A stretch of 64,000 nt of DNA from Dermatemys mawii (lineage: Eukaryota > Chordata > Testudines > Dermatemydidae): NCBI GenBank assembly GCA_007922305.1, contig ML677334.1, forward strand, positions 16,208,764 to 16,272,763, given 5' to 3'. A program made the translations under genes and the position numbers. Shown piece by piece: positions 12,971 to 24,798 of the stretch (its first letter is position 1; every line of letters begins with the position of its first letter). The notes under the pieces were generated by a model, which saw only the letters and a list, made by a program, of their open reading frames with translations, did not search any database and had not been told where the DNA came from.

Positions 12971-14205
12971 GTCATAGATTTTAACATCAGAAGGGACCAC
13001 AGTTTATATAGTATGTATATTACAGGCCACCACCACAACCCAGCACCTGCAAACTAAACCCAACAACTGAAATTAGATTACAATCCCCAGGTGACTAGAC
13101 TATTATGTGTCATAGACAGGGAATAGGAGGGACTGAGGTTCACTAATATAGGAAGCCCCTGCAATGGCAGGGAAATGATTAAATTAGATAATCCCAGCAA
13201 TTGACCTGCATCCCACACTGCAGAGGAAGGTGGAAAAACTTTGTCATTGCCAATCTGGCCTGGGAGAAAATTCCTTTCTGACCTCACATATGGCAGTCAG
13301 TTAGACCCTGAGCATGTGAGCAAGAACTAGCCAGCAAAGCACATGGGAGACAGAATGTTCACTGCCAACTTACAGCACTGCTCCACCCTATGCAGTGTCT
13401 CACCTTCAGCTGTTGCCATGCCTGAGGCTTCAGATGAAAGAGAAGAGAAAGAAAAGAACGAGAACACATTTGCTCAGAGAATCCCTTCCTTGCCCTTGCA
13501 GATAACCAGATGAAACCCTGAAGCATGAGCTCTTAGGAGCATAAAACACAAAGCTGGAGGTATCTGAGGGCTGCAAATCCTGCCCCTCACTATGACAAGC
13601 AACCCCATCAGATAATCCCGTTAATAAATTTGTATAGCTCTTTGTTTAAAATAATTCTTTGTCACTCTGATAGTTAAGAACCTTCTTCTAATTTCCATCC
13701 CAATTTTTTAATGGACAGTTTAAATATAAAAACAAGGCTTAGAGGGGATATGAGTGCTCTCTGTGCAAGCATCTTCCTTGGTGTTACTCACCTGAAGAGC
13801 ATACAGAGAACACTCAAATCCCTCTGAGCCTTGTTGTTTGCTAGGTCAAACAAGACAAGCTCTTCCAGTCTTCTCTCATAAGATAGGCCCTCTGTTCCTC
13901 TGATCATCCTAGTAGCTCTTCTCTGCACCTGTTCCAATCTGAATTAATCTTTCCTGAACTGTACACAGTATTCCAAATAATGCCTTATCAGTTCCTTGTA
14001 CAAGGTCCTTAATACTTCTTTATCTCTACTAGAAACCCTCATCTGATAGAACCTGGAATTACATTCACTCTTTTTGTAGTCTCGTCACATTTATGGCACA
14101 TAGTCAGCCTGTGATTGCCCAATTCACTCCGGCCTTTCTCCTCCTTTGTTGCTTCCAATTCATGAGCACCCAGCTTGTAACAGAAATTCTTATGATTACA
14201 CCATT

Positions 14206-14433
14206 TCACATTACATCCTCTTTCTGCTCATCATTTTCAAGGTCACTTAGAACTTCCCGTATACTATTCTGATCCTCTTTTGTATTGACAATGCCTCCCA
14301 ACTTTGCATCACAGAAAAATCTCATTAGCACACTCCTAATATTTGTGCCAATGTCATTCCTAAAAATATATAAGAAGATTAGCCCTAAGACCAATCCTTG
14401 AGGAACTCCATTAGCAGCTTCCCTTGAGTCCAA
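14206..14433 (-). pseudogene. CR1 reverse transcriptase fragment
   Basis: The 75-residue open frame contains GVPQGLVLGLIFLYIF, the conserved RT block preceding the catalytic region, followed by RFFCDAKLGGIVNTKEDQ. The latter aligns with the family's F-A-D-D-T-K-L-G segment, but the FADD box reads FCDA here, so one catalytic aspartate is missing. The frame is only a small part of the normal ORF2. It is a dead remnant inside the CR1 copy at 12975-15090. Confidence 0.75.
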
Positions 14434-14617
14434 TAATTCACCTTTAGCACAATCTGCTACATTTTTCTAGTTAGCCAGTTTTTTTGCGATCTTACAGTTC
14501 ATGTACTAAACCCCATCTTCTCTGTTTGAACTAAGAATTTTCCATGTGGCATCAAGTCAAATGCTTCACTGAAGTCAAACTATATTAAATCTACTGCATT
14601 TCCCTCATCATATATTC

Positions 14618-14619
<2 letters not shown>

Positions 14620-14659
<40 letters not shown>

Positions 14660-14672
14660 ATATATATATATA
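14620..14672. repeat. TG/TA microsatellite
   Basis: About 16 TG units followed by a TATA-rich run, in the RT region of the CR1 copy, splitting its frame. Confidence 0.95.
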
Positions 14673-15090
14673 GAAAGGAAATCAGGTTAGTCTGGCACAA
14701 TCTACCTTTGATAAACCCTTGTTGCATTGCATGCCTTTTCTATTTACAGTCATGAATGAAATTATTCTTTTCTTCACAATTTGTTCTAAAGCTTTGTGTA
14801 CCACTGAGATCAGCCTAACAGGTCTATAATTGCCCAGATTACCTCCCCCAACCCTTTCTTAAATATTCTCATGTCATACAGTATTTCTCCCAAATAAATA
14901 GATTTGTTAAAAATCCTTGTTAAGGAACTAGCAAAGTCATGTGTCAATTATTTTGGTATTTGGAATGGAATTTATTTGATTCCGCCAAGCCCCGCTTTGA
15001 GTACATTAAGCTCTTTTGAGTTTTTCTTTCACCTCAGTCTTGGGCATTTCCATTTTATACATTCATTTCCATCATCCTTCCTGCCCATGT

Positions 15091-16654
15091 CCCATATTAT
15101 CTTCCTGACTGAAAACCAAATAAAAACATTTATTTAGTTTTGGATTATTTTTAAAACTGTGTTTTAAAACTTGGTGTTTAGAAATCCGAAGGTCAAGCTC
15201 TGGGTTTTTTCTGGCTTGCACAAGAATCACTGTCTCGGATGAAGTCCACATGAAGTAAATGGAAGTGTACACCATGACATAAAGGTCTTTGTATAGGGGG
15301 AAAACTAGAGTCAACTGGAAACTAGGAATTCTTCCTGTGAGAATTTTCTCAGAAAACAGTAACAAAGCATGAAAAGTGTTTTTTCTCTCATTTTGAATTA
15401 GTTGAATATTTTCTAGCTCCAAAAGAGACAATGTTACATTCTGTCTTACTAAGTGAAAATGTGTTATTTTAAGAATTAACTATTATATCTTACCTAATCC
15501 CTTCCCCCACACTTTTCTGGGACGGGGAGAGGAATTTTTGAAACAAAACCTGAGAAGGTAAGCATTTCCCCAGAATTTCAAACAGAAAAATGTCAAAAAT
15601 ACTGAAAGGTATTTTCTTCTAAATTGTTTTTTTGAAATTCTTTAATTATTTAGAACAAAATTTTCTGTGTAAGATGTCTGCCTCAGGCTGATATTAACAT
15701 TTCTTATTGTTTATTTAAAACTCAGCAAAAACAGTTCAGCCATTGCTGAGAATGAGGCTAAAGAAAAATGTTTTGCCCATGTTCAAAAATGGTGGTGACC
15801 TTTTCTTTGAGAAGCTCAGGCAGTCCCAAAGTTTAGGACAGGGGCTTGAAATTTGGCAGTGTGACAGAGGAATAACCTGTCTGTCAGAGATGTCTCTTCA
15901 CATCCTGATGACAACCTACCCACATTTAGCCAAGTTTATAAGCCTTTGAAAAATTGTAATTCATATATGTTCAGTGGAGACTTGCTATACTGTTGCTTCT
16001 TAATTCCCCAAAGATTCTGTCCTCACTGGGTATGCATTATCCTGGGGCTTCAGAGGAACCTGAAGAGGAGTTTCCTTGTAATTGCAGCTCCTGAATTCTT
16101 TGGTTATCCAAAGAGAGAGCCTGCCTTTTCTAAACTCTAAATGCCTCCTTTCTGGTGCTCAGGCATTATGTGTAGGAACCTACATAAAACTAGGAGGGAG
16201 AAGCACAGGTTACAGGAGGGAAGAGTTTGGAGGAGGTATGATATTTATGACATTTTCCAGAGGTATCTTGGACAAACCTTATTGAATTAAGTTTAAGTTT
16301 TTTGGGAGGTCATTGTATTAAAAATGAAAATATTTTGTGTTTTATTGTGAGATTGTACATGACTTCTTTAAGAAGAAGACAGGATTAATGCAATCTCTGG
16401 GAAGTATTATGAGCACGAAAAGACTATATTGAAAAATGTATCTTTTTGGACAATATGTATTATGTGGAATTCCTAGAAAGTACTCAGGAGTTTGCCCATG
16501 CTCTCCCACCTAGGGATTCAGGCTTTGAAGCTTCTTACTAAGGTGGGGGGTGGGGGAAGCAGGCTTCTTTTGTTTGCTGGTCACCTGTTATATGAGCACA
16601 GTTCAAAGACAAAATATATAATGCAGTAACTGACTGACTCAGATTTATATAGAC
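15091..16654. other. Unclassified sequence
   Basis: No clear domains or repeat ends. The 119-residue minus ORF (15072-15431) overlaps the CR1 edge and shows no recognisable motif. Treated as chance. Confidence 0.45.
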
Positions 16655-16703
16655 AATATGATATTAGTTGTTTTATTATCTACCTATTTCCTAATGGTTC
16701 CTA
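16655..16703 (-). mobile_element. LINE part 1, left of the Harbinger insertion
   Basis: The sequence ending TAATGGTTCCTA (to 16703) joins in register with GCATTCTGTTTGCTTTT at 19888 once the Harbinger and one CTA are removed. Both belong to the minus-strand CR1-like LINE that continues at 19888-20108 and 20772-20985. The left limit is uncertain. Confidence 0.55.
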
Positions 16704-17079
16704 GGGGCTTGGCTACACTTGCGAGTTATAGCACAATAAAGTGCCACACAGAGCGCTTTCTCACTACCCGTCCACACTGGCAAGGCATGTAGAGCACTCT
16801 GACTTCGCAGCTGGAGCGCTCTTGGTATTCCACCTCCCCAAGAGGAATAACATTTGTTGCACTCCCACTGGAGCACTGCAGTGCCAGTGTGGATGCCTAA
16901 TTTGCTCTGATTGGCTTCCAGAAGTGTCCCACAATACCTGTTCTAGCCACTCTGGTCATCTCTTTTGAACTCTACTGCCCTGCCCTCAGGTGACCAATTG
17001 TCAGACACGCCCTTTATATTCCCTGGGAATTTTGAAAATCCCCATCCTGTTTGCTCAGCCAGGTGTGGAATGCTCTCAG

Positions 17080-17555
17080 CGCATCTTTCCAGGTGACCAA
17101 GCCTCGCGATCCCCAGTATGGAGCAATGGCAAGGTGCTGGACTTCATCAGTGTTTGGGGGAGGAAGCTGTGCAATCCGTGCTGTGCTCTGGCTGTAGCAA
17201 TTATGATACCTATGGGCAGATATTAAGAGCCATGACGGACAGGGGACATGACTGGGATGCAGTACAGTGTCAGGTTAAAGGAAAGGAGCTATGGAATGCC
17301 TACCGCAAAGCCCAGGAGGCAAACAGCTGCTTCGGTGCTGCCCTTGAGACCTGCAAATTCTACAAAGAGCTAGACATGATACTTGGGGGTGACCCCACCT
17401 CCACTCCAACAACCACCATGGACACTTCCAAGCCCAGCACAGCAAGTGGGGAGGAGGAGGTGGAGAAAAGCGTGAGCAAGGCAAGAGTGCATAGGCCAGG
17501 GGAGAGACCCTGGAATCCCTCAAGGCATGCCACCAGAAGGAAGGCAGCCAGCTAA
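17080..17555 (+). pseudogene. Harbinger Myb/SANT-like DNA-binding protein, frameshifted
   Basis: In PIF/Harbinger elements this accessory protein binds the element ends and helps bring the transposase to the nucleus. The start of the trihelix/Myb-like domain, VWSNGKVLDFISVWG, is read in one frame (about 17115-17160). The remainder is in the next frame: EEAVQS, then YDTYGQILRAMTDRGHDWDAVQC, KGKELWNAYRKAQEANSC and CKFYKELDMILGGDP, with an acidic low-complexity tail. The break is at a G-run near 17155-17160, consistent with loss of one G. The gene points toward the transposase gene. It could not make an intact protein. Confidence 0.8.
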
Positions 17556-18279
17556 GGCGTCCTGTACTTAGGGAAGGACAAACACCAGAGGAAGTTCTTG
17601 GTAAGCAGGGTTTTTTCCAGGAAGGACGTTTTCAGGTGGAGGCTCTTGGGGAAGGAGGGTAAGGGCTGCATGCATGCCTATATGCAGAATAGGGCATTGA
17701 TGTGCTCTATTGCATTGTAGTAATTGTCCTCAGTGATCTTTTCAAAAGTCTCATCCAGAATGTGGGCAATGCGCCTGCACAGGTTTATTGGGAGAGCCAG
17801 CATGGTTCTTGTCTCAGCCAGACTAATGTCCCTCCAACCCACTTTCCTTAACATCCGAGTTCTTACCACCCCCAGCTGCCTCCAACACCTGTAGCTTCAC
17901 CACCCACCCATGAAAACTCAGACCCTTATCTACTGCACTCAATCCCCATCACCATGCCTTATAACCATCCTGAAGTGCAGCACTCAGTGCACAGCACTCT
18001 AGACAGGATTCCAGAGTATGGTAGAAGGATATACTCAAGTCTGTGAGTGAACCATACCCCACCTCACCCCCTTGCCCTTTTGGTATTTCTGTATTACTTT
18101 GGTTATTTTTTTTTCAATAAATGAATTTTCTTTTCAATAAATGGAGTTTTTTTACATTGAAAACATACTTTATTAGAGCCTAAAGCAAAATATACATTAG
18201 ACCAGGAAAGCAACAAGCACCTGAAGTCAGTGTAGCAAACACAGCCACTGCACTTCACTCTTGTGCAGAGCATCAGACA

Positions 18280-19525
18280 TTACTGGTGGCTTTCAGCCTC
18301 AGATTGCTCCCTCAAGGCATCCCTAATCCTTGCAGCCCATCCCTGGGCCCCTCTAATAGCCCTGCTCTCTGGTTGTGCAAATTCAGCCTCCAGGTGTTGA
18401 ACTTCCGAGGCCCATCCCTGAGTGAAACTTTCACCTTTCTTAACAAATATTATGGAGGGCACAGCATGTGGATGTAACCGCATGGATGCTGTCTTCAGCC
18501 AAGTCCAGATTCCCATAAAGAGAGCACCAGCAGCCCTTCAAACAGCCAAAAGCACACGCCATGGTCATTCGACACCGGCTAAGCCTGTAGTTGAACCATT
18601 CCTGTCTGCTGTCCAGGCTCCCTGTGTAAGTGTTTCATGAGCCATGACATTAAAGGGTAAGTGGGGTCTCCAAGGATCACAATGGACATTTCAACTTCCC
18701 CTAAGGTGATCCTCTGTTCTTAGGGGGGAAAAAAGTCCTGGCTTGCAGCTTCTTGAAGAGGCTAATGTTCGAAAAGATGCATGTGTCATGCACCCTTCCA
18801 GACCAGCCTATGTTAAGGTCAATGAAATGCCCATGGTGATCTATAAGCACTTGGAGAACCATAGAGAATTACCTCTTTTGGTTAATGTACTCAGAGGCTA
18901 GATGGTCTGGTACCAGAACAGGAATATGCATCCCATCTATCACTCCTCCGCAGTTAGGGAACCCCATTTGTGCAAACCCAGCCACAATGTCATGTATGTT
19001 ACCTACAGTCTCGGTTCTTCTGAGCAGGATGTGATTAATGGCCCTGAAAACTTGCATCAACACAATTCCAACAGTTGACTTTCCCACTCCAAACTGGTTA
19101 GTGACCGATCAGTTGCTGTCTGGAGTTGCCAGCTTTCAGATTGCAATAGCCACGCGCTTCTCCATCAGGAAGACAGCTCTCAATCTCGTGTTTTTTGCAC
19201 TGCAGGGTGGGGACGAGTTCAGTGCACAGTTCCATGAAAGTGGCTTTTCTCATCCGAAAGTTCTGCAGCCTCTGCTCGTCATCCCAGACTTGCATCATGA
19301 TGTGATTCCCACTACTCAGTGCTCATTTCCTGAGCCCAAAAAGCAGCATTCCATGATGGAGAGCATGTCCATGAATGCCACAAGCAATTTCATGTCATAT
19401 GCATCATGCAACTCATTGGAGTCCTCCTCAGCGTCAGCTTGCATCTTAAGGAATAGTTTGACTGCCAAACGTTACACCCTGGAGAGACTCCTCAGCATGC
19501 TCCTCAGCAGTTCGGGCTCCATGCC
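18280..19525 (-). pseudogene. HARBI1-like Harbinger transposase, multiply broken
   Basis: The family is a DDE nuclease that cuts and reinserts the element. Recognisable minus-strand pieces, in order: an N-terminal part (19298 downward: WDDEQRLQNFRMRKATFMELC); a central part (19087-18869: GKSTVGIVLMQVFRAINHIL, then MGFPNCGGVIDGMHIPVLVP with the first catalytic Asp at 18935-18937, and DHLASEYIN); a later VILGDP segment near 18700 with the second Asp; and a C-terminal part (18430-18280: SFTQGWASEVQHLEAEFAQPE, RIRDALREQ). The family's third acid (Glu before CAFG) is Ala here (codon at 18557-18559). Several frameshifts and stops separate the pieces. Total span about 415 codons, close to a full transposase. 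Confidence 0.85.
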
Positions 19526-19887
19526 CATTGACTGAAAGGGAAGAGAGCGCTCCGCATAGAAACCACTGAAAGATTTTGCCAAATGTGTTTGGAAACACAG
19601 GGATTGCTGGGATGTGAAGTGATGTATCACAGAGCGATGGGATAGGATCTAGAATGCCCTGCACCCCATTCCCCCTTCCCACAAGCCACAGTGCCAGAAT
19701 GAGAAGAGGTGCTCTATGGGATACCTACCCATAATGCACTGCTCCCAATGCCGATTCAAGTGCTGCGAATGTGTCCACGCCAGTGCTCTTGCAGCTCTCA
19801 GTGTGGACAGACTGGAGTGCTTTTCCTGGTGTGCTCTCCAAAGGCTGGTTTAACCCAAAGCGCTCTATATCTGAAAGTGTAGCCCTA

Positions 19888-20108
19888 GCATTCTGTTTGC
19901 TTTTCGGAGACAATCCACAATGACTCCAAGATCTCTTTCTTGAGTGTTAACAGCCCATTTAGACGTCTTCATTTTTTATATCTAGTTGGATTATGTTTTC
20001 TAATGTGTATTATTTTGCACTGAATTTCATCTGCCATTTTTTTACCCCGTTACCCAGTTTTATGAGATCCCTTTGTAACTCTTCACAGTCAGCTTTGGAC
20101 TTAACTAC
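19888..20108 (-). mobile_element. LINE part 2 (CR1-like), between Harbinger and LTR
   Basis: The minus strand codes a degraded stretch including DCEELQRDLIKLG and KKWQMKF, the region just after the RT catalytic box in CR1-like ORF2, with stops further on. The same DCEELQKDL segment occurs in the copy at 58565-58928, so both are one family. Part 3 continues at 20772 after the LTR. Confidence 0.75.
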
Positions 20109-20767
20109 TGTGACGGAGTCAGACCAGAAGGATATAGGAGAGTGCTGGAAGGCAGGTACATTAGTCTCAGGATGTGCAGGTCCCTGTTCCCTGGATAGCC
20201 AAACAAAGGCTACTCCAGGCCAATCAAGACACCTGGGGCCAATTAAGAACCTTCTAGAAAGGAGTAGAAACAGCTAGCCTAATTGGGACACCTGAAGCCA
20301 ATCAGGGACTGGCTGAAACCAGATAAAAACCTCCCAGTTAGTCAGGTGGGTGTGGGTGTCAGGAGCTGTGGGAGGAAGTTATGCTGTTAGTGAGACTGAG
20401 TGTTGGACAACATATCATACTGAAGGAAGGAGGCCCTGAGGTAAGGGTGAAGTGGAGTTTGAAGAAGCGGGGACTGCTATGGGGAAGTAGCCCAGGGAAT
20501 TGTATTGTGTTTTGTGGATAAAAGGTCAGCCATCTTAGCTGATACTATTAGGGTCCCTGGGCTGGAGTCCGGAGTAGAGGGCGGGCCCGGGCTCCCCCCT
20601 TTTCCATCTTCCATACTGGCCTGTGATGAAGGTAACTCACTAGGTGGTGACTCTTGCCAATTATACTGAGAAAGGGAGGTCACTCTGAGGCCTAGATGAG
20701 TTTCTGAGGCCCCTAAATCTGCCAGGAAGCGCAGGACCCACAAGTACAGACTTGGAGCTTTCTCACA
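20109..20767. mobile_element. Solo LTR inserted in the LINE, copy 1
   Basis: It begins TGTGACGGAGTC and ends TCACA, so the termini are a short inverted TGTGA/TCACA. It is flanked by the 4-bp direct repeat CTAC (20105-20108 and 20768-20771). The LINE resumes immediately on the right, so there is no internal retroviral region. A closely related copy in the same orientation lies at 24799-25457. The interior shows no protein domain. Superfamily (ERV or Ty3-like) not resolved. Confidence 0.75.
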
Positions 20768-20771
20768 CTAC

Positions 20772-20985
20772 CTTGAATAATTTTGGATCAGCTGAAAATT
20801 TTGCCACCTTACTGTTCATCTCCTTTTTCAGATCATTTCAGAATGTGTAGAACAGAACAGGTCCCAGTACAGATCCTTGGGAGACCCACTATTTACCTCT
20901 TTCCATTGTGAAAACTGACCATTTATTCCAAACCTTTGTTTCTTAATTTTCAACTAGTTAGTGATCCATTAAATGCCTACATCTT
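20772..20985 (-). mobile_element. LINE part 3 (CR1-like RT region)
   Basis: Continues the same minus-strand LINE: the plus strand reads TTTTGCCACCTTACTGTTCATC, then CAGGTCCCAGTACAGATCC, GGAGACCCACTATTTACCTC and AAAACTGACCATTTATTCC, which is the complement of the SGVPQGSVLGP-type RT block with mutations. The order agrees with parts 1 and 2. Confidence 0.7.
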
Positions 20986-21090
20986 GAATACTGGTTGCAT
21001 AATCTAAAAAAAAAAAAAGAGAGAATTGAAAAAGGTACAGAGAAGGGCAACAAATATTATTGGGGTATGGAAAAACTTATGTTCTTATGT
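20986..21090 (+). mobile_element. Short CR1-like fragment, plus strand
   Basis: GAATTGAAAAAGGTACAGAG and AAGGGCAACAAATATTATTG match the CR1-like ORF2 C-terminal coding segment (ELEKVQ-type) on the plus strand, opposite to the preceding LINE. A short A-run precedes it. Confidence 0.5.
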
Positions 21091-21244
21091 GTAATCATTT
21101 ATATATAATGACTATTCTTCCTAGTTTAAAAAGTTAAACCCTACAATAAATATCTAACCTTTTTCCACCCTCTCCCTAAATGGCTAGGAGTAAAGATGGG
21201 TCATGCAGCAGTTTCTAAAGGTAAACAGGGTTGAGCTGTGGCAA

Positions 21245-21600
21245 ATGAAGCTGAGGTGTTGTTGCAGGATACCTTTGCGTCCCGTCGGAACGAGGCACAC
21301 AAACAGCTGTTGAATAGAAGTGGTGAGTTTATTGAAGGCAAAGTGACACACCTTCAGCGGGGGCTCCATTTCGCTGCTGCCACTAAACCGGGACCCGGTG
21401 CATCGAAGCACTGCCCAGGGAAGAAGCCCACGGTGCGTGGGCACACAGCAAAGAAATAACAGAAACATTTGCATCTCATGCATACCTCATGAATAACTAA
21501 TACCTTGTTTCTGTCTTGTTGGTATCACAGAATACAAGCAGGTGTTTCATTTCAAGGCAAACAAACCGTGAGAGCCAAGTACTCTGACATGGGAAGTATG
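21245..21600 (-). mobile_element. Putative retroviral-type LTR, minus strand
   Basis: Isolated CpG-rich island in AT-rich DNA. On the minus strand it reads through GTGGGCTTCTTCCCTGGGCA and CCCGGTTTAGTGGC to CCTTCAATAAACTCACCAC, where AATAAA would be the polyadenylation signal. The layout fits promoter/R region followed by U5. No gag-pol reading frame adjoins, and the boundaries are uncertain. Confidence 0.45.
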
Positions 21601-23496
21601 CGATAACAGGGCAAAGATTAATAACAGTGGCCGAAAGTACCCTTTCCTTCCCAGGAGTGTGGGGGGGAATAAGCACCCTTTCCCTCCCAGGAGTGGGGGT
21701 GGGGGAAATGAGCACCCCTTCCTTCCCTGGAGTCGAAGATGAGAGCACCCTTAGCAGTCTACCATCACAATGTCTTGCGCATCCTTACAGGTGTGAATCC
21801 CAAATCAGATGATTCTCCTAAAGAATGCTTTAATGACAGCAGTTATATGATGGTGCAATCTGGAATTGCCACATTTCAAAGCAGGCAAGAGAACCCAGTT
21901 TAATTCAGGGCAATTTTCCCAATCTGGTCCAGTAAGAGCACCCACTCTCACATTTCTAGATGCCCAGTCATTGCCTTTCTTGGGTGAAGATCTGCATCTC
22001 TTCCTTCTGGCCAGAGTATCTCCAGGCTGACCAGTCCATTGTGTTATTCCCAGCAACAGTCTGCTAAGCAGACCTGTTTTGTTTCTCTCCTCAGAGACAA
22101 TACACTATGTAATTGTGACAGTTATGTTATCACACAAACAAGTGTGTTTTATTCTTAAATTAAAAGCACTACAAAGAAGACATTAAAAACAATACAAGAA
22201 ACTACATGCATGCTAATGAGCTTACCTGACATCATTACCTCACTCCAATAAGGGGTCTAACAGGAGCTGTCCCCCAACACACTTCCTGTGGTTTCAAGGT
22301 TTATCACACCCTTTGCTCCCAACAAGACCACATAATAAAAGTTTAGTTAAGCCTTTATATAGTTTAAAGGTAATTTGAACTGGAGTTTTCAGGAGCAGGT
22401 AATCAGTAGACAATCAGTTTATCTCCCCAGGCCATAGCTTTGGCCCTGAGACTTTTCAGTTTCCTCCTCTTAAGTAACTTGTAGGAAACCCACTTTAAAC
22501 TCATTGTCCTAAACAGTTCTTTGAAGGTTAAAATGCTCCCCAGAGAATGTGTTAATCATGTTTTCCTCTTAAAGAAGTTCCATAGAACTCCATAACTATA
22601 CATATGTAAATTCAATGAACTCTAAAGATGTTAAACTTAATTCAAAAAAAATTAATTTAATTCAATAAGATTTGTCAAGAATATTGTCACATCTGTCACA
22701 GCAACATGGCTGCAAAAACAATAATGAGATCAGGTGCCTTTGTTCAGAATCATGGAATAGGACTGCTTGGCAGATAACTCTTGATAGCAAATTACCTATG
22801 TTAACGTGCATCTGTTGGTGGCAAGAACAATGTTAGTCTATGCATCAACTATTCATCTTCAAATGTGGTAGTGGCTTGCCATAAAATGTTGTGTGGAAAG
22901 TGCTACAGAATAGTTTTTAGAATTTTTTAAAAGAAGTTTGTAACCTTCAGTATGATGCTAACAATCTTTTTCTCTACTGCCAACATTCGTGTAACTATGG
23001 AAGAGGAGTAGTTAACTTTCTGTGACTGACGTCAGCAGGGAGAATGACTCTCTATATGCACAGAATTCATATCTAACTATGAATTTTATTGTACTTTCTA
23101 GAATCTAGCCAAGCTTTCACTTGAATTCTTAGAGCACTAAGCATAAATATATGTACTTAAGGAAGAGGGTAGGGAAAAAATATCAGTGCATCTAGTCTAC
23201 TCCCTCTTGTCTTCAGAGACTTGTGTGCCTCTTACCCACCTTTTCTCTGCTACAGATCCATCTTCCCACTCTTTCACTCTGTCAGCTCTGTTCTTATTCA
23301 GATGGATACCTTCCACTTCCTGACTCAACTTCAGGAGCATCATCATCAAGTAAGAGCTGGGTCACATTGGGAATGTATAGAAGGAAAAAACACACACTGG
23401 AGTATATGGATATTCTCCTCTGGCATGTGGCAAGGTCATTAGCCTTTCTAACTTAGATACATGTTGGCTGACCGGAGCCAGGAAATAAATATCAAC
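21601..23496. other. Repeat-rich, no gene recognised
   Basis: A short GT-rich tandem stretch (21630-21745) has two or three degenerate copies of a CCCTTTCCTCCCAGGAGTG-type unit. The stretch 22080-22700 looks like an old LTR or its flank but cannot be placed with confidence. No host coding evidence. Confidence 0.4.
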
Positions 23497-23580
23497 ATAG
23501 AATCATAGAATATCAGGATTGGAAGGGACCTCAGGACGCCATCTAGTCCAACCCCCTTCTCAAAGCAATCTTTCCAGCAT
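23497..23580 (-). mobile_element. CR1 3'-end fragment
   Basis: The plus strand reads AATCATAGAATATCAGGATT, GGAAGGGACCTCAGGA and CATCTAGTCCAACCCCCTT, the complement of the conserved CR1 3' UTR end. It is a typical heavily 5'-truncated CR1 insertion. Confidence 0.85.
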
Positions 23581-24794
23581 TCATACCTTTACTATAGGGA
23601 AAAAACTATGGGAAGAGAGTGGGGAAGAGATACTAATATTACATCCTCCTAAGAGTCCAAAGCCTGCCTGGCTTCCCAGTGGCCACTCTCGTTCCCTGCT
23701 GCCTGACCTAAAGTCCCCCCATTGGTCACATTCTGTATTTTTGCCAACTAAGTTAAATGTTTAGTGCTTTGGGGGGTATGGGTGGGGGGAGATATCTATT
23801 TGAAATTGCTCCTGAATCTTCAACCAGAAACACCAGGACAGTAGTTCAAACAGAATAAGATTTTCCTCCCATCCATATGCACTGGGTATTAATATCAGGG
23901 ACAGCAGCAGTGACCAACTGCATTCATATAATACAATGGGCCATGGGATTCAAAATTACCAGCATAATAAATGCTATTTCCTCTGTTGTTCTTGGAGCAG
24001 GGGAATGAACTTAGATCAGGAGACTCCATCTGATCATTACATCTCTGCTTTCCTAGATGCCTGTTTAATGCACTGTCCTCTCCATATTCCTCCCTTCCAA
24101 AATACATATTTAAAACACTCTTCAAGTATTACTCCTCCCTCTGTTGCTCTCTGAGACTGCAGACCTTATTTTTGCATTTACCTTCACTACCCTTTCTGAT
24201 GGCTCCCACTGAGGTAAGTGGTCCTGCCGCATCCCTGATGGACTTTAATCTTATCCCTGGGACACCCATACTTCCTCAGAATATGTTAATAAATCCTCAT
24301 GGATCATGTGCTGCTCCAATCCACTTCATCTGGAATTCCTACAAGTATGTGGACATTAGTTATACAACAACATCCAAAACATGCATTTTGTGAACTCAAG
24401 TCTTACCAACAACCTGTTAAATGAAACAATTTTCCCAGCTGGAAATAATCTGTGCTATGAGATGAAAAAACATTGCATGTTGTGCTGTGTGTGTATTAAG
24501 TTGAAGAAGAAGGTTTGGTTTGTGGAGTGGATTGTGAGAGCCCTCAAAGACAAAGAACATACATGTGACCCCAAAAGGAAGCAGAGGCTGAAACACAGGT
24601 TCTGTCTAGCCATTGATCTGGCTCATTTGGCTTGGGATTCTGACAAATGCCAAAGTGCTGTATGTTTCTAATGCTGTTCAAAGAAACTGTACTTTGTGTG
24701 TTTCTGTATCTAAACTGGTTATACCAAGGATTCCCCTCTTGTCACTATCCCACAGGACTCCAAACTTCAACTTTCTGATCAGTCTAAGGTGTAA
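23581..24794. other. Unclassified sequence
   Basis: Short overlapping ORFs of 70-97 codons lack domains. No repeat identified with confidence. Confidence 0.4.
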
Positions 24795-24798
24795 CTAT

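Larger units (their letters stand above)
12975..15090 (-). mobile_element. CR1-type LINE, long degraded copy
   Basis: Read on the minus strand, the segment runs from reverse-transcriptase coding sequence (high coordinates) to the 3' end near 12975, where the plus strand reads CATCAGAAGGGACC. Blocks such as 13860-13960 (CTTCTCTGCACCTGTTCC) and 14520-14600 correspond to the CR1 ORF2 region. The frame is broken many times. A TG/TA microsatellite (14620-14672) lies inside. The length of about 2.1 kb makes it the longest single LINE piece here. Confidence 0.75.
16704..19884. mobile_element. PIF/Harbinger DNA transposon, near full length (3.2 kb)
   Basis: The left end (GGCTACACTTGCGAGTTATAG from 16711) and the reverse complement of the right end (GGCTACACTTTCAGATATAG) form terminal inverted repeats. 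A 3-bp direct repeat CTA (16701-16703, 19885-19887) fits the 3-bp TSD of this superfamily, although TWA is usual. It holds two facing genes: a Myb/SANT-like protein on plus (about 17080-17555) and a HARBI1-like transposase on minus (about 18280-19525). This two-gene design is the hallmark of PIF/Harbinger. Both genes are broken. The element interrupts a LINE. Confidence 0.88.

Noticed and set aside
14620..14672. CRISPR-like or other ordered repeats
   Set aside because: Simple microsatellite; no spaced repeats anywhere in the window.
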